Source: Epiperipatus broadwayi
Taxonomy: Eukaryota; Onychophora; Udeonychophora; Euonychophora; Peripatidae
Length of the DNA stretch: 64,000 nucleotides
NCBI GenBank assembly: GCA_028023455.1
Contig: JAQFVV010012513.1
Coordinates: 817,001-881,000, forward strand
Direction: 5' to 3'
A model generated the notes under the pieces. The model did no database searches. It was given only the letters and a program-made list of their open reading frames with translations, and had not been told where the DNA came from. Each line of letters starts with the position of its first letter. The stretch's first letter is position 1. Positions 11,965 to 23,329 of the stretch are shown here, one piece after another. The position numbers were made by a program, and so were the translations under genes.

Positions 11965-12142
11965 ATTGACAGTAAGTTAAATTATTATTCACTCTGTTTA
12001 AATTTACAAGGAGTAGCTACGTATTTACATACAAATATATACATACACTTATTTAAGAAATGTATGTATATATCTTGAATATAATGCTTATATACACTTT
12101 CCAATATCGTGTTTTCCTGAAGGTTTGTGATGATGGTGTTTT

Positions 12143-12303
12143 AGTTGTATTTATATATTGGACTATTTCCATCATTTAATATGCATATTGAATGTCTTTA
12201 GAAAAATTTAACTTTATTTAAATGTTCCAAATGCATTCAAGGTTAGTATAAGACATTCAGCATACATATTAGATGATGGAAATAGTCTAATATATAAATA
12301 CAA
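12143..12303. repeat. Palindrome of family FB2
   Basis: Left arm 12,143-12,200 and right arm 12,250-12,303 are inverted copies (GGACTATTTCCATCATTTAA with GATGATGGAAATAGTC). The outer ends read TTAGTTGTATTTATAT and ATATAAATACAA. The same outer sequence bounds the larger palindrome at 29,371-29,882. Confidence 0.75.
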
Positions 12304-12309
12304 TTTTCA

Positions 12310-13780
12310 AATATCATTTATCTAAATTCATGAAGTTAAGGTAATTTGCATAAATATTTGTATTTGAATTATCGCTTGTATTTACATTATACCGCTCATA
12401 TTTATAAAATTGAATGCATGTATGCATATATGCTCATAACCACAGCGTATGTATATATCCAAATACTATAAATAAAAAAAGACGCTACACCATATATATA
12501 CTATACACATATATATCTCCATATATATATATCTTCTAATTTAAAATACATTTATTTATTTAATATTTTTAACAAAAATATTTAATACATTTTGTTACTT
12601 TTAGAATAAGTTAAATTATTATTCACATTGTATAAAATTTAGAAGATTTTTTTTTTTTTTATAAATGTACATATAAATACATCCACATACCCATTTATAT
12701 AATGCATATATTTATAATATCTTTATATACACTAGCGACAAACAAATTTATATATGAATTCACGAGATTAGAGATATTTTGCATAAATATTCAGGCTACG
12801 TATTTGCAGCATACTGCACGTGTATATGCCTAAACACATGCTTATAAAACGCGCTGACAATTATATATGAAAACAAATATAATATTTTTCTTTTATTTAT
12901 TTTGCTAGCTTCAGAGTGGTTTAAAAGTTAACGAATCGCTGCACTGCAATTTCAATTAAGTGATGTGGTCTGCCCTCTATGAAGAATTTGAAGAAATACT
13001 CACTATTGATTTAATAATTTACTTTGAATTTATTATAAAAGAAAATAACCGGGGAAGAATGAATCAATATTAATTCTTAAAAAAATAATCTTAATAAATT
13101 AATCATGGATATTTAAATTTTTATGTAATGTTGTTAATTTTTTTTTTTAAAAATTATAAGTATTTTTTTGTTTATTATAAGGTGAAAAGATATGTGTTTA
13201 ATATTTTGATTATTATTAGCTATAATTTTAATTAATGCAATTTATGCTATATTTTCATTATAAATATGAAAAAAATATATACGCTACGGATAAATAATAC
13301 TTTTAACGTATAATTATCTAGCAAGACGATTAAGATCACGTGCACGTTGTCTTCAAAGACCAGTGAAATCTAATTCTATCCCTAAATTGATAAATTGCAA
13401 ATTCTAAAAACTTTTGCTTATAATTTTAATTTATGAAATTATACAAAGATGTCTTTATTGATTTATATAAATATCAGTACATCCTACAAATATTATTTAT
13501 TTATTATGGTAAAAAAACAAATAATAATTTGAAATATTTTATTATATATAGAGTGTAATTTTCTATAAATAGTATTAACTCAAAATAGTCAGTTCGGTAA
13601 AGAATGAGACATTGTACTAATAAAATAAAACTAAATTACTTTTAGTATGTACTTTCTTTTTAAGAAAATTATCAAACTCTTTTTAAAATCAAATAAAGGA
13701 ATGGGTTTACAATGTCTCTTTTAAATGGGATCGCCTTCTTTTGTACGGAAATAGTATGCAGAAATAAAATAGAAATGAAA
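12310..13780. other. AT-rich, no gene seen
   Basis: Long AT-rich stretch with small AT microsatellites near 12,490-12,530 and T-runs. No open frame of note, no RNA gene and no clear repeat. Confidence 0.4.
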
Positions 13781-13785
13781 TTATA

Positions 13786-13891
13786 AGCGTTGGTGGCCGA
13801 GAGGTCAGCACAACGGCCTTAAAAGCAGTTGTCCCAGGTTAGCGGGTTCGCTTCCCGGCCGATGCTATGACGCATGAGAAAAAAAAAAAAT
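13786..13891 (+). repeat. tRNA-derived SINE, class II (Leu-like) head
   Basis: Begins GCGTTGGTGGCCGAGAGGTC, continues to a GCGGGTTCGCTTCCCGG box-B region, and ends CCGATGC before GACGCATGAG and a poly(A) run. GCGTTGG and CCGATGC can pair as an acceptor stem, and a CTTAAAA loop gives a TAA (Leu) anticodon position. However, the anticodon stem is too long, the T loop has C where A58 is expected, and the element ends in poly(A), not in a T-run. A second copy with a target-site duplication lies at 41,134-41,237. Confidence 0.7.
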
Positions 13892-13899
13892 TCAGTTTC

Positions 13900-15060
13900 C
13901 TAGATAAGATCCTTAGTGACCAAATTATCATGTATTTATTCATTAAGTTTTGTCTTATTTATCATTATGTTATCAGCTAATTATTAATTATGCCTATAGC
14001 TCAAATGTAATATTCATTCTTATCCAATTACATTATTTGTAAACATATATTATTTACTTTAATAAAGTTATTTTAGAATAAATTTCAAAAGTAAAAATGG
14101 TTACTGTAGAATATACTATTTGTTTACTCATTAAATATGATTACCAAATTAACGGTGAATTTTATTTCAGTTATTTATTAATTTTAATGTTGCAGTCATT
14201 TATATTAAGAGCATTTTATTGATGTGTTGACATTCATGCATATATGCGGAAACACGCCTATAAATAAAGCTTATTATGCGAATTCACAAACATACGTATA
14301 ATACGAGTTTGTATATACACATACTTGTTAAGATATGTATAACAAACATCCCCATTTCAACTCAAGCAAAAACGTATTTTTTACATATTTATGAGAATAC
14401 ACCCGCATATATTTATATACTTATTTTTGAAAGTATCAGCATGCATACAAATAAATTCAGAATATCAAAGGTAATTTGAATAAATATTTAATTTTGCATT
14501 CATGCATAATAAAAAAAAAGAATCCTTACGTCGTCTTGCATAAAAATATGATATATGCGTATATTTGTTATTTATAAACATATATACAAGAAAGTTAATC
14601 ATGTATTCTGCAATAGCACAATTCATGCATGTACGTATATATGCAAGCATATATATGTATAATTAGAATATAATAAGCAGTTAAGCGGTTCGGTAAATGT
14701 GAAATGAATTATAAGCTTCTATATACCCCGTGTTTACTTTATTTTTATTTTATTCTACACTCAGCATCACTAAGAAGAAAATAGCAGGAATCCTGTTTCG
14801 AGGTTATAACGCCCTTATGGATTGATAGCTTCTTCAAAGGAAGATGGTAAGAGTAGTTATTAGCCTAAAACACTTGTCCTGGGGATATGAATAGTTTTTT
14901 TTTTTTTTTTTTACACATTGTGGCAGTAAAATAGAATATACAGCGAAAGGGCAATTAAAGATTTAATAACACTTCTATTCTTTTCATATAATAGTTTGTG
15001 CATGTGTGTATGTGTAACTGTTAAAACACGTGAATTTAAATATATATGTAAACATTTTCA
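13900..15060. other. AT-rich, no gene seen
   Basis: Short open frames at 14,276-14,650 occur on both strands over the same AT-rich bases and show no domain. A T-run sits at 14,895-14,912. Confidence 0.4.
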
Positions 15061-15362
15061 TATGCATTCAAACTGACAGGGTCATGGATAGGGCCTAGCA
15101 CATCAATGCCATGTTGTGGTCAGGATTCAAATTCAGGCTTGTTAAAAGTCAGGATTTTTTTTTCGGATTCTAAACATTTAACACAATTTCTTTCATTATC
15201 AACCCACAGTTTATCCCACACGGTTCTTTTTAAGTAAAAAGTAACATATAAATCAAAAACTATTAGGCCCATAACCATCTGAAGGTTAGCAAATCTGCAT
15301 TCTCCACAAAAATGTGTCACATAAGAACTTAGAGGGAGTGTTGCCTTTAACTTTCTAGACAT
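15060..15362 (-). pseudogene. Possible LTR-retrotransposon integrase remnant
   Basis: The minus frame has a THFCGEC start, a DNERNCVKCLESEKK stretch that resembles the CxxC half of the integrase zinc-binding domain, and then, after an in-frame TGA, a GIDVLGPIHDP block. The xIDxxGP pattern is the usual surrounding of the first catalytic Asp of retroelement integrases. Spacing from the CxxC to this Asp (about 28 residues) is plausible. The second His of the HHCC motif is not evident and the frame is broken, so this is at best a degraded fragment. No other part of such an element lies nearby. Confidence 0.45.
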
Positions 15363-15418
15363 TCAATTATAGTAGTCATTTGCTCATGTAAACTCATATA
15401 TATATATATATATATTGT

Positions 15419-15632
15419 TAAAAAGAGGTTGCCTTGACAACAGTTTGAAGTTGTTGATTATTATCTATATTGGGATTGTCCAAGTGTTGACTGGTTTATA
15501 ATGGTTATATATATATATATTCCACCTTTATTGTTCATAGGAGGTTGCCTTGACAATAGTTTAAAATTGTTCATTCTTAATGATATTGGAATTGTCCAAG
15601 TGTTGACTGGCTTTTAATCATATATATATATA
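15419..15632 (+). repeat. Two direct copies of a 100 bp unit between AT tracts
   Basis: Units start near 15,425 and 15,540 with GAGGTTGCCTTGACAAC and GAGGTTGCCTTGACAAT, and both end GTCCAAGTGTTGACTGG. Each is preceded and followed by a (TA)n tract (15,398, 15,508, 15,622). The function is unknown. Confidence 0.75.
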
Positions 15633-15639
15633 TCAGCAT

Positions 15640-16215
15640 CATCATTTTGAAACAATGTCAATCCAGTGTTCAAGATCAAGATTTCTCCATATTTAGTTCA
15701 GTTTCTTTGATACATTGCTTCTCTGCATCATACCAACAAACTTCCATATTTCATCTGGTCATCTAACATGTGGTATTTTTCTAAGTCTTTTATAAAATCC
15801 TGAACTCCAGTCTGAAATTTCAGCAACTATGTGTGCAGCCCAGCTCCATTTTGACTTTCTAATTCTTTTAATTATGTCAGTCCATACGTGGTAGCTAATC
15901 CTTTTTTCTCTACGTAAATTTTCAGATAAATGTCCAAGTTCGAATCAGATCCATGAGTAAGAACTGGTAAAACATATTTATAAAAAAATCGATCGCGTAA
16001 GTGTATTTCCTTTTAGTATTAAGTTATTTCTACTGAAAGCGCATGATAAATTTGATCTACTATGGTACCATTTGTATTAATAAGTTGAACAAAGTGCTTG
16101 TAGTTGATAACATTTTCTCATTCATAATTATTGATTTTTATTCATTCTCTCTGAAAAACCTTTGAACATTATCTTACACTTTTTAAGATTTTGTCTACAA
16201 TTTTTTTCTTTTGTA
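15640..16215 (-). pseudogene. RTE 3' end with trinucleotide tail
   Basis: On the minus strand the copy ends at a TGATGATG-type tail (plus-strand CAGCATCATCA at 15,641), the usual terminus of RTE elements. Inward are the 3' UTR, a WAAHI-like remnant of the conserved C-terminal block (15,840-15,870) and the post-catalytic reverse transcriptase region up to about 16,215, where the copy is 5' truncated. Frames are broken. Confidence 0.65.
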
Positions 16216-16790
16216 AGGTGTGTATGTGCGCGCGCATATATGTGAATATGCACATATATAAACAGCACACACTTGAACTAAATACATTTTATTTTCTGTC
16301 ATTACTTCCAAGTGCATAGAAATACTGTAATTCCTAATAGGTAGAACTGCGGAAAAGACGTTCTGTTAAGTGAAAGCAGACCTTTGATTTCTTTTTGCGA
16401 TCTTAAAGAAACCAATCAGGAAAATTTCCAAATGTCCACTCTATATATTTTTGTCATTGCAAGTGTTATTTTTATATGATTATTCATATAGTATTTAAAG
16501 ATAGATGGGTTTCTCTCATCATGCATCAGCTAATGTAGTGAGCTTAACCCTGAGTTTGAAATCAGAAAGCTCTGTGGTCTTCTGGTAGTTTTAACTGAAA
16601 TATCACTTAAGATTTTCTTGGGAAAATGATTAATGTAGTGTGCGTGTGTGTTGACTCCTTAAAGATAAAATTAAATTGTTGGCCCATAATCCCACAAATT
16701 TTTTGAAGTGGTAGTTGTAGGGGGTGGAAAATGGATTGTACTAAGAATGCCCTGGATGTGAACCCATGATTCAATTTGATGATGATCTTT
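16216..16790. other. No gene seen
   Basis: Contains a short alternating GTGTATGTGCGCGCGCATATATG tract near 16,220. No coding or RNA feature is recognised. Confidence 0.35.
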
Positions 16791-16799
16791 TATTTAGAT

Positions 16800-17560
16800 A
16801 CCTACAACATCAGATCACTTTCAAGTAAAGAAACATTGTATAAATGGAAGAAGTGTCTGATATTAAATGGGACATTGTTGAACTTTGTGAAGTTAAAAAA
16901 AAAGATGAAGAGACAACTGATTTAAATAATTGAAATAAAGTTTACACAAAGCAGAAATCATGAAAGTAGTGTGAAATGTAATTTAAGTTAAAAACGGAAG
17001 AAGGAACTTGTGGAGATTGATTGTATATTAGACAGAATGGCAATATTAGTTAGTCAACTTAATTAATAAAAGAAACCAATATGGATTATTCAGGTTTATG
17101 TCCCAACAGGTTTCTATTGTTATGAAGAAGTAAAAGATATTCATACAGATGTACAAAATGCTTTTGATCAGTTCAAACAATATTTAAAAATTATTATGAA
17201 AGACTTTAATGCCTCTAATTGGTAAATGGTTGAGTAATTAGTGTACAGTGAGTATATTTTGTTATGGTGGTAGAAATGAGAGAGGACACAGAATTGTAGT
17301 GTTTACAGAAAATAAAAATAAAGAAACTGTACTATTATGATTTTTTTTTTTTTAAAAAAAGTGTTAAACAGAAATGGACATGTAAATATCCATATAAAGA
17401 TACACCAGATTTGGATTATAGTTTGACTAACAGCCAATATGTAATTCAAAATTATAATGATCTTAACAGATTTGACACGTGAAATAGTTATTGAGTAGTG
17501 AGATGTAAAATATAGTTAATGCAAATCGAGAGACAAGAAAACTCATCAAGGAAGTAAGAA
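16800..17560 (+). pseudogene. RTE apurinic-type endonuclease domain
   Basis: Opens with TYNIRSLSSKETLYKW, the typical start of an RTE endonuclease. Later blocks are IIQVYVPTGFY, IMKDFNAS (the GDFNA-type catalytic block), YGGRNERGHRIVVF, and a final DL-DY-LTN-like segment near 17,405-17,440. These occur in the correct order and spacing for the exonuclease-endonuclease-phosphatase fold that nicks the target site. Frames shift several times, and there is a T/A homopolymer run at 17,340-17,360. This is the start of the plus-strand RTE copy that continues, with insertions, to 20,095. Confidence 0.75.
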
Positions 17561-17814
17561 TTAACAGCTAATATTCCTAATTTTCAGAAATATTTTTGAA
17601 CCTGCAAATAGTTTTAAAACAATAATAGACTTGGAAACTGTTGTAGATTTGAATTAAATCAAATAAGAAGATAACTAATAATTTATTATGAATCATCAAA
17701 AATGGAAATTAATTAAATCCACTATGCTGTTATTTCATATAAATTATAATGAACAATAAAAATTATGTACAACCGCTATATATATATATATATATATATA
17801 TATTAATACTTTAC

Positions 17815-18017
17815 ACATAAAAAGCTTTTTCAGCCCCTGCTTTTATGCCCTTTTCAAATATTAAAGCATCTATTTTTAACATTAACCAGTTTTTTTGCAG
17901 ATAGAACACTGACTAGTGGATCTATATGAAAGTTTTATTCTATTTTACTGATGGTTATTTTATTGTTGTTATTTTACTTCCATTATTGAACAATAGGTGG
18001 TGTTCTATCTAGAATAA
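17815..18017. repeat. TIR element (family T1), truncated on the right
   Basis: Left arm 17,815-17,905 carries AAAAGCTTTTTCAGCCCC, TTTTCAAATATTAAAGCATC and GTTAACCAG-like sequence. The right arm is reduced to GTGTTCTATCTAGAATAACT and GGTTAAC before the LINE tail begins. It is related to 50,766-51,377. It lies within the plus-strand RTE copy next to a (TA)n tract at 17,778-17,803. Confidence 0.55.
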
Positions 18018-18195
18018 CTGGTTAACAAAGAGTTGACAAAGATTATGTTGTGGAAATGGGATGGAGCAGAATATGGAAAAACTTAGACTGGGGAATGTAA
18101 AATTAAATAGCTAACAGGTTTCTCTGGGCATAAATGCTGAGAGATTCTTGGCATCATTTAAGAAGAAGCTACAGTACATCACATTAACATTAAAC
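18018..18195 (+). pseudogene. 3' terminus of the 55.5 kb LINE type
   Basis: Matches 56,213-56,378 over its length: GTTGACAAAGATTATGTTGT, TGGAAATGGGATGGAGCAGA, GGCTAACAGGTTTATCTGGG-like, then ACATCACAT tail. It encodes the last residues (LWKWDGAEYG) of the reverse transcriptase and the 3' UTR. This is a very short 5'-truncated insertion. Confidence 0.7.
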
Positions 18196-18299
18196 TAAAT
18201 ACTTAACATTTGAAAAGACACAAAACTATGAGCAAGAAAAGTGTTTTTTGTGTAATTATTATTAATATATTAACATATTTTATACAATTTTTATTATTT

Positions 18300-18690
18300 A
18301 TTAAAAATTGAAGAAAAAAATAGCTAACCCACAAAGCAATAATTAACCAGAAATTTTTCTACTGAGATTGGAAATTATATGATGAAATTAAGACATTTTT
18401 TCAAAAGATCCTTTAAAAAAAATTAAATACATAATTTTTGTAAAGTAATACAAAATGAGTTAATAATATAAAAAAAATAATTATGAATTGGCAAAGAAAG
18501 CTATAGAAGATAATAAAAGTCTTATAATTGTTAAACATCTTGTATTGAAACCAAATTTACTTCTGCACTAGGAAGAGACGGAACCGTTACTAAAGAAAAA
18601 AGGTAACATCATAAAATGTGCGGAAAAGTTCTCTAAAATATAATCATACAAAAATAAGAAACAATAAAATAAATTATTTCATACATTTAA
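18300..18690 (+). pseudogene. RTE endonuclease-RT linker
   Basis: The plus strand contains an AKKAIEDNKS block and then LGRDGTVTKEK and AEKFSKIYN, matching the region between endonuclease and reverse transcriptase in RTE proteins. It continues the element begun at 16,800. Confidence 0.55.
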
Positions 18691-18694
18691 TATA

Positions 18695-18880
18695 TCTGAA
18701 TTGTAGCATATATACAGTAGTAACCCCATGCAAGTTTTAGTAATCAATGGATGCAAGAAGGTTTGTTTATAAAATCTCTAACTACTGACTAATCATCCAA
18801 TGTCCCCCCAGACTAGTTTCTAGCTTGTGGTTTTTATCAATAAGAAACTTTGTATCTGAGAGTACTGCACCCCAATCTTA
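18695..18880. repeat. FB1 half copy inside RTE
   Basis: Contains ACAGTAGTAACCCCATGCAA, ATCAATGGATGCAAGAAGG, AGACTAGTTTCTAGCTTGTG and the CATTGG-less end. Same block order as the 2228 and 1850 copies. It splits the RTE linker from its RT domain. Confidence 0.6.
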
Positions 18881-19084
18881 GCACTTTAAATGAAAAAGTG
18901 ATATATGCAATCAAATCTGTTAAAAGAGAAAAGGCTCCAGGGAGTGATGAAATATGTATTAATATCATAAAAAAGCAAATGATGAAATAAAAATAAATTG
19001 TTAGCAAAGTTATATACCAAATATATAAATAATGATGGCATAACAGATGATTGGAAAATGCAATAGTAATATTGATAAGAACAC

Positions 19085-19245
19085 AGAAACAAAGTCCTCC
19101 ATATAGTAGTGTCACTCCATTGATTACTTTGCTTGCACTGAGTGGCACTACTGTATGGAGAATATTGCTTTTGTGAAAAGCAGTTTGTGTAAGCATAAAG
19201 AATGGTGATCATATGATGTCTAGTGATTTAATACCAACCCTGTAC
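19085..19245. repeat. FB1 short hairpin inserted in the RT domain
   Basis: CTCCATATAGTAGTGTCACT pairs with GAGTGGCACTACTGTATGGA around a loop holding CCATTGATTACTTTGCTTG. The loop and arms match the 52,865-52,961 hairpin. The right flank carries GTGTAAGCATAAAG and GGTGATCATATGATGTCTAG, also seen at the outer end of the 2228-2677 palindrome. Confidence 0.7.
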
Positions 19246-19656
19246 AATAGATAAGATACTAGAAATTATAAATCAATTGGTGTTCCATCACTACATCCAT
19301 ACTAAATCCATAAATATAACTCATCTTCAATGAACACTGGATTATAGCTGATAAAAAGTGCAAGCTGGATTTAAAACTGGGTTTAGCACAGTGAATCATA
19401 TCTATGTATGAAGAGAAGTTATAGAGAGGTCAAATGAGTATATCTATGTATGCAGAGAAAGGTCAAATAATTAATATTTGCCATTATGCTTTAGATTTGT
19501 AGTATATGAAAAGGTATTTGAATTTATAAGCACATCCACTGTGATTAAAGCATTGGATTATCAAGATCAAAACCTAGGCTATTGACTTATTCTGAAGAAT
19601 ATTAATCAAAATGCAATGATTAGGTTACATAGTGATACTGTGATGTTTAACATTAA

Positions 19657-19658
<2 letters not shown>

Positions 19659-19752
<94 letters not shown>
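19659..19752. repeat. (AT)n microsatellite
   Basis: Uninterrupted AT dinucleotides for about 94 bases within the reverse transcriptase pseudogene. Open frames reading IYIY over it are artefacts. Confidence 0.97.
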
Positions 19753-19754
<2 letters not shown>

Positions 19755-20119
19755 GGGATTTTTATAACAGGTTTCCAAAAAGCACTTTGTACATTTAAAT
19801 GAGAAGCTAAGAGATTAGAATTAGAGATTATTTTTGCTATGAAGATGATGTAGGCATTTTGCAAATGATGCTCCAGAATTTTAGAAAATGCTGCAAGAGA
19901 TAGTAGACAACAGTAAGAAAGTAGTATTAAAATAGATGGTAAAAGAATAAAAGTACAGTTCAATTAATTTTCTTAGAAAAAGAAAATAAAGATTGATAAT
20001 AATGAATACCTTGGTCGGATTATGGCTGATGTTAGTCATAAAATTAAACATTGATGAAAGACCTTTAGAATAAACCAATCAATAGTATCATGTCCTATAT
20101 GCAAGTCCAGGGAGAAGTC

Positions 20120-20740
20120 ACATCACAAATTGATTCATTCTTTTCATTGTCCAGCTCTTCAAATTCCATCTATTTCTTCCTCTATTTTATATCATTTATC
20201 AAGATGAATCTTTTTCATCCTTTATTCTTGCTTACCTCATTATTTCTTTGCAAAACATCTTTCATTAAACTATTATTTCTTTTTAATACATGTCCCATCC
20301 AGTTTTTCCTTCTATATCTAATTTCTTCAATCAATCATCTATTCATTTACTGATTTCAAAACTTCTCCATTGGTCATTTATTTCATCCAAATGATTTTTT
20401 CCATCCTTTTTTGCAATCACATCTTAAAGACTTCAAATATGTTTGTAATTTTAAATAATTTAATATTAAAAGGAAATATTTGAAAATATCCATCATTAAA
20501 CTATTCTTTCTTCTTAATGTATGTCCAATCCAGTTTTTCTTACTATCTCTAATTTCCGTAATCAATCTTTTTTCATTTACCCTTATTAAAACTTCTTAAT
20601 TTGTCATTTTATTTATTCATCTAATTTTCCCATTCTTCTTCCTAATAACATGTCAAAGGCTTCCAATCTGTTCCTAATTGTAAATAATTTAATATTAAAA
20701 GGAAATATGCCTATGTATTTGAAAAGGAATGTTTTTCAAG
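20120..20740 (-). pseudogene. LINE C-terminal tail, duplicated in tandem
   Basis: Minus-strand translations give EIRDSKKNWIGHTLRRKNSL (20,565-20,500) and a second EIRYRRKNWMGHVLKR (20,330-20,280). Both equal the RNRK-WIGH-LR block of the LINE at 10,430-11,270. The two copies and their flanks (AATAATTTAATATTAAAAGG at about 20,450 and 20,683) repeat with a period near 230 bp, so the tail is duplicated. Broken frames. Confidence 0.65.
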
Positions 20741-20866
20741 ATATGTATTTACCAGTTCTTATTTAGATCAGAGATCTGAACTTTTAACATAAATGCAATG
20801 CAAAGACTGCAAATTACTCAATGAATATATGGAAATATTTATATATTCTCATGGATAAATGAATGC

Positions 20867-21815
20867 ATAGTATTATTTTTGGGAGCTTCCATATAGTAAA
20901 AATATAATAATTAAGTAGCTGATGTTTCAGTATAATAGCAAAAACTTTTCTCAGAACTTCCAAATGTGTGTGGTGAGATTTAAAATCACTATTTTTTTTT
21001 TTTGCCATTTCCTCCTTATTTTCAAATTCCACTGGTTGAGAAGTTTTAATAAATATTTTATCCTCCAATAGCTTTTTCCAAATATTGTTAATTTTCTTCA
21101 ATTCACACTTTTCATTTATGCTCTTAGACCTTTTAAAAATCTCTATAGCTTCCCTTAACAGTCTCTGGCCATATTATTGAATTTTTGCAGAATATGTGTT
21201 TTATTAAAATTGTTGTCAATTTAATTAATTTAATATTTGAATAAATGGCTGATCAAATAGATTTTTCTCTAACTGCCCAAAAGGGGTTTTTCTTTTCTTA
21301 TGTTTATTCTATGATTGGTCTGACAAATTGGTCACATTTATACATTGGGCAGACCAATCATAGAATAAGCATAAAAAAGGGAGAATCCCTGTTGGGCAGT
21401 TCAAGAAATATCTAATTGATCAGCTATTTATTCACACATTAAATTAACTAATCGTGATATCAATTTTAATAAAACATATTCTGGCAAAAACTTGAATATT
21501 ATGACCAGACACTGCTAAGGGAAGCTATAGATATTTTTAAAAGATGTAATAGCATGAATGAAAGGTGTGAATTGAAAAAATAACAATATTAAAAAGCTAT
21601 TGGAGGATAAAATATTTTTTAAAACTTCTCAACCAATAGAACTTGAGAATGAGAAGAAAATAACAGAGAAAAAAAATAACTATTTTAAATCTCACCAGGG
21701 ACATTTTTAGAATTTGAGAAAAAAGTTCTGAGAAAAGTACTTGTTATTGTACTGAAATGTTAGTCATTTAGCTTTAATATTTTTACTACATGGAAACTCC
21801 CTAAAATACTATGAA
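20867..21815. repeat. Head-to-head palindrome of Penelope-like 3' sequence
   Basis: Arms 20,867-21,322 (minus sense) and 21,350-21,815 (plus sense) carry the same element in opposite orientation. The right arm reads YIGQTNHRIS at the centre, the core of a GIY-YIG domain, then INFNKTYSGKNLN and REAIDIFK-like blocks. The left arm reads the same order on the minus strand, with a cleaner last part (KLLEDKIFIKTSQPVEFENK). Centre sequences TGATTGGTCTG and CAGACCAATCA are exact complements. Both arms have stops or shifts. The 95-codon minus frame at 20,814-21,101 belongs to the left arm. Confidence 0.75.
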
Positions 21816-21825
21816 TACATATATA

Positions 21826-22140
21826 CTAGAAGTAACAAAAAGAGATCAAAAATACATGGGTGAGGGAACAACAAAGTATCATTGATATCATTGAAAAAAG
21901 AGACTTAAATGATAATATATGGACAATTGGTTATAAATTGGATTACAAGAGATTGACAAAGACCGAGAAAGAGACCTTATGTGTGCTGGATAAATGAAAT
22001 AAGAAAGCTTCTGATATCTTGTGGAGAAAAGAAGCTATAGATTTGAGTAATTTAATTGAAGTTGGAGAGACCTTGATTCTAAGTAGATTGATACTAGTTG
22101 AAAGTGTTGATGGTGAATAGATAGATTTTTATTATCTTTA
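21826..22140 (+). pseudogene. RTE C-terminal tail
   Basis: The plus strand reads ITRDWQRPRKRPYVCWI-like, EIRKL and W-KEAID blocks, the RPRGRP...RW segment that ends RTE proteins, followed by EVGETL. It abuts the right arm of the Penelope palindrome. Frames shift at least twice. Confidence 0.6.
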
Positions 22141-23200
22141 TGCTTTGCTACCAACTTCGTAATAAGAATATAAACAAAAATAAAATGTTCAGGATGGAAT
22201 ATTATCCAAACCATCATCACACACCAATTGAAAAGTCTGTTGAGTACAGGTTACTTTTTGTTATTTGTCCATGAGAGGCTTCTGGAAAGACCTTTACCCT
22301 AAAATGAGTCAATTAAAGTGAAATATCCAAATAGTTGTTATGATGTATCATAATTTGTAAATTTTGGATATTTTGGTGCACTGATAAAGAAACCAATTCT
22401 GGAGACCAAACTTGCTCCATTATTTTTGGGTCTCAATCATTTTATTAACTCTTGGAGTAAACTAGTTCATTATTTTTCCTTAAACTAATAGGTTAATTTT
22501 CTTTATAACTTGTAAACTATGGTGCACATAAAAACTTTAATTACCATGTTAATGCATGATTAAAAATGCATTTCTTTGATGAAAATAACAAGTTACTATT
22601 ACAGTTAGTAATTTTTTTCCCATATAAGAAGCATTATTTTTATTGTATTTAAATCATAAAATATATAATAAATTGCCTACACATTACAAGTAACATATTT
22701 TTAGTGGTAAAGTGATTAAAAATGATTGACTGAGAAGTAATGTTAATCTGACATGCCCCCCCCCCCTACTAGTAGCAAAGGTGATCTTTTATTCCAATCA
22801 TTTATTTTTATTTTTATAATATATGCATTGACAATACTATAACTCATTTTTATAGAGATGTATTTTCCATTGCATAGCTTAGAATAATTAATTATGATTA
22901 GATAACTTTATGAGTTGTCTTGACACTATTTGCTTTTAAAAAAAAATTCTAGGTTGCATTTGATTGAAATTTTTTTATGCTTATCTGTCCTAGCTCAAAT
23001 ACCAGTTTATGTACATGGCATATTGATACATCAATTACCATGCCATAAGATTATTTGATAATCAATCACATAGACAATATTTTGATGGAGATTCAATTTA
23101 TGACACCCCAATTTTTTATTACAAAATTCCAGTTATTTTTGGTTACCTATATCATACATAAATTATTAATTAAAAATCACATAAATAAATATCAACATTA
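22141..23200. other. No gene seen; one poly-C tract
   Basis: AT-rich DNA. A run of 11 C at 22,756-22,766 followed by TACTAGTAGCAAAG resembles the 9,561 motif. No other feature could be supported. Confidence 0.4.
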
Positions 23201-23329
23201 AATCTTAATTTTATTTTACATTTTTTACAAGACTTTTTTGATAATATTCTGAATGGCAGTATCTAATGAAAAAAATGTCTACTGAAATGTTTCTGTTATA
23301 AGTGACATCATCAGCCACCTCTAAATACC

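Larger units (their letters stand above)
18885..20095 (+). pseudogene. RTE reverse transcriptase domain, interrupted
   Basis: Starts with VKREKAPGSDEI (fingers), continues QAGFKTGFSTVNHI, a YEKVFEFISTSTVIKALDYQ palm block (19,507-19,565), RLHSDT, then after an (AT)n tract EDDVGI-ANDAP (the YADD-region, damaged to EDD) and KMLQEIVDNSKK. Order matches intact RTE proteins. The copy is interrupted by an FB1 hairpin at 19,085-19,245 and by (AT)n at 19,659-19,752, and has many frame breaks. Open frames on the minus strand here are shadows. Confidence 0.75.

Noticed and set aside
13786-13872. Functional tRNA-Leu gene
   Set aside because: Acceptor pairing is good, but the anticodon stem is too long, the T loop lacks A58, poly(A) follows instead of a T-run, and a second SINE copy with a TSD exists.
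18837-19212. Overlapping minus-strand frames of 119 and 108 codons
   Set aside because: They lie over the plus-strand RT fingers region and an FB1 hairpin; no domain and AT-driven composition.
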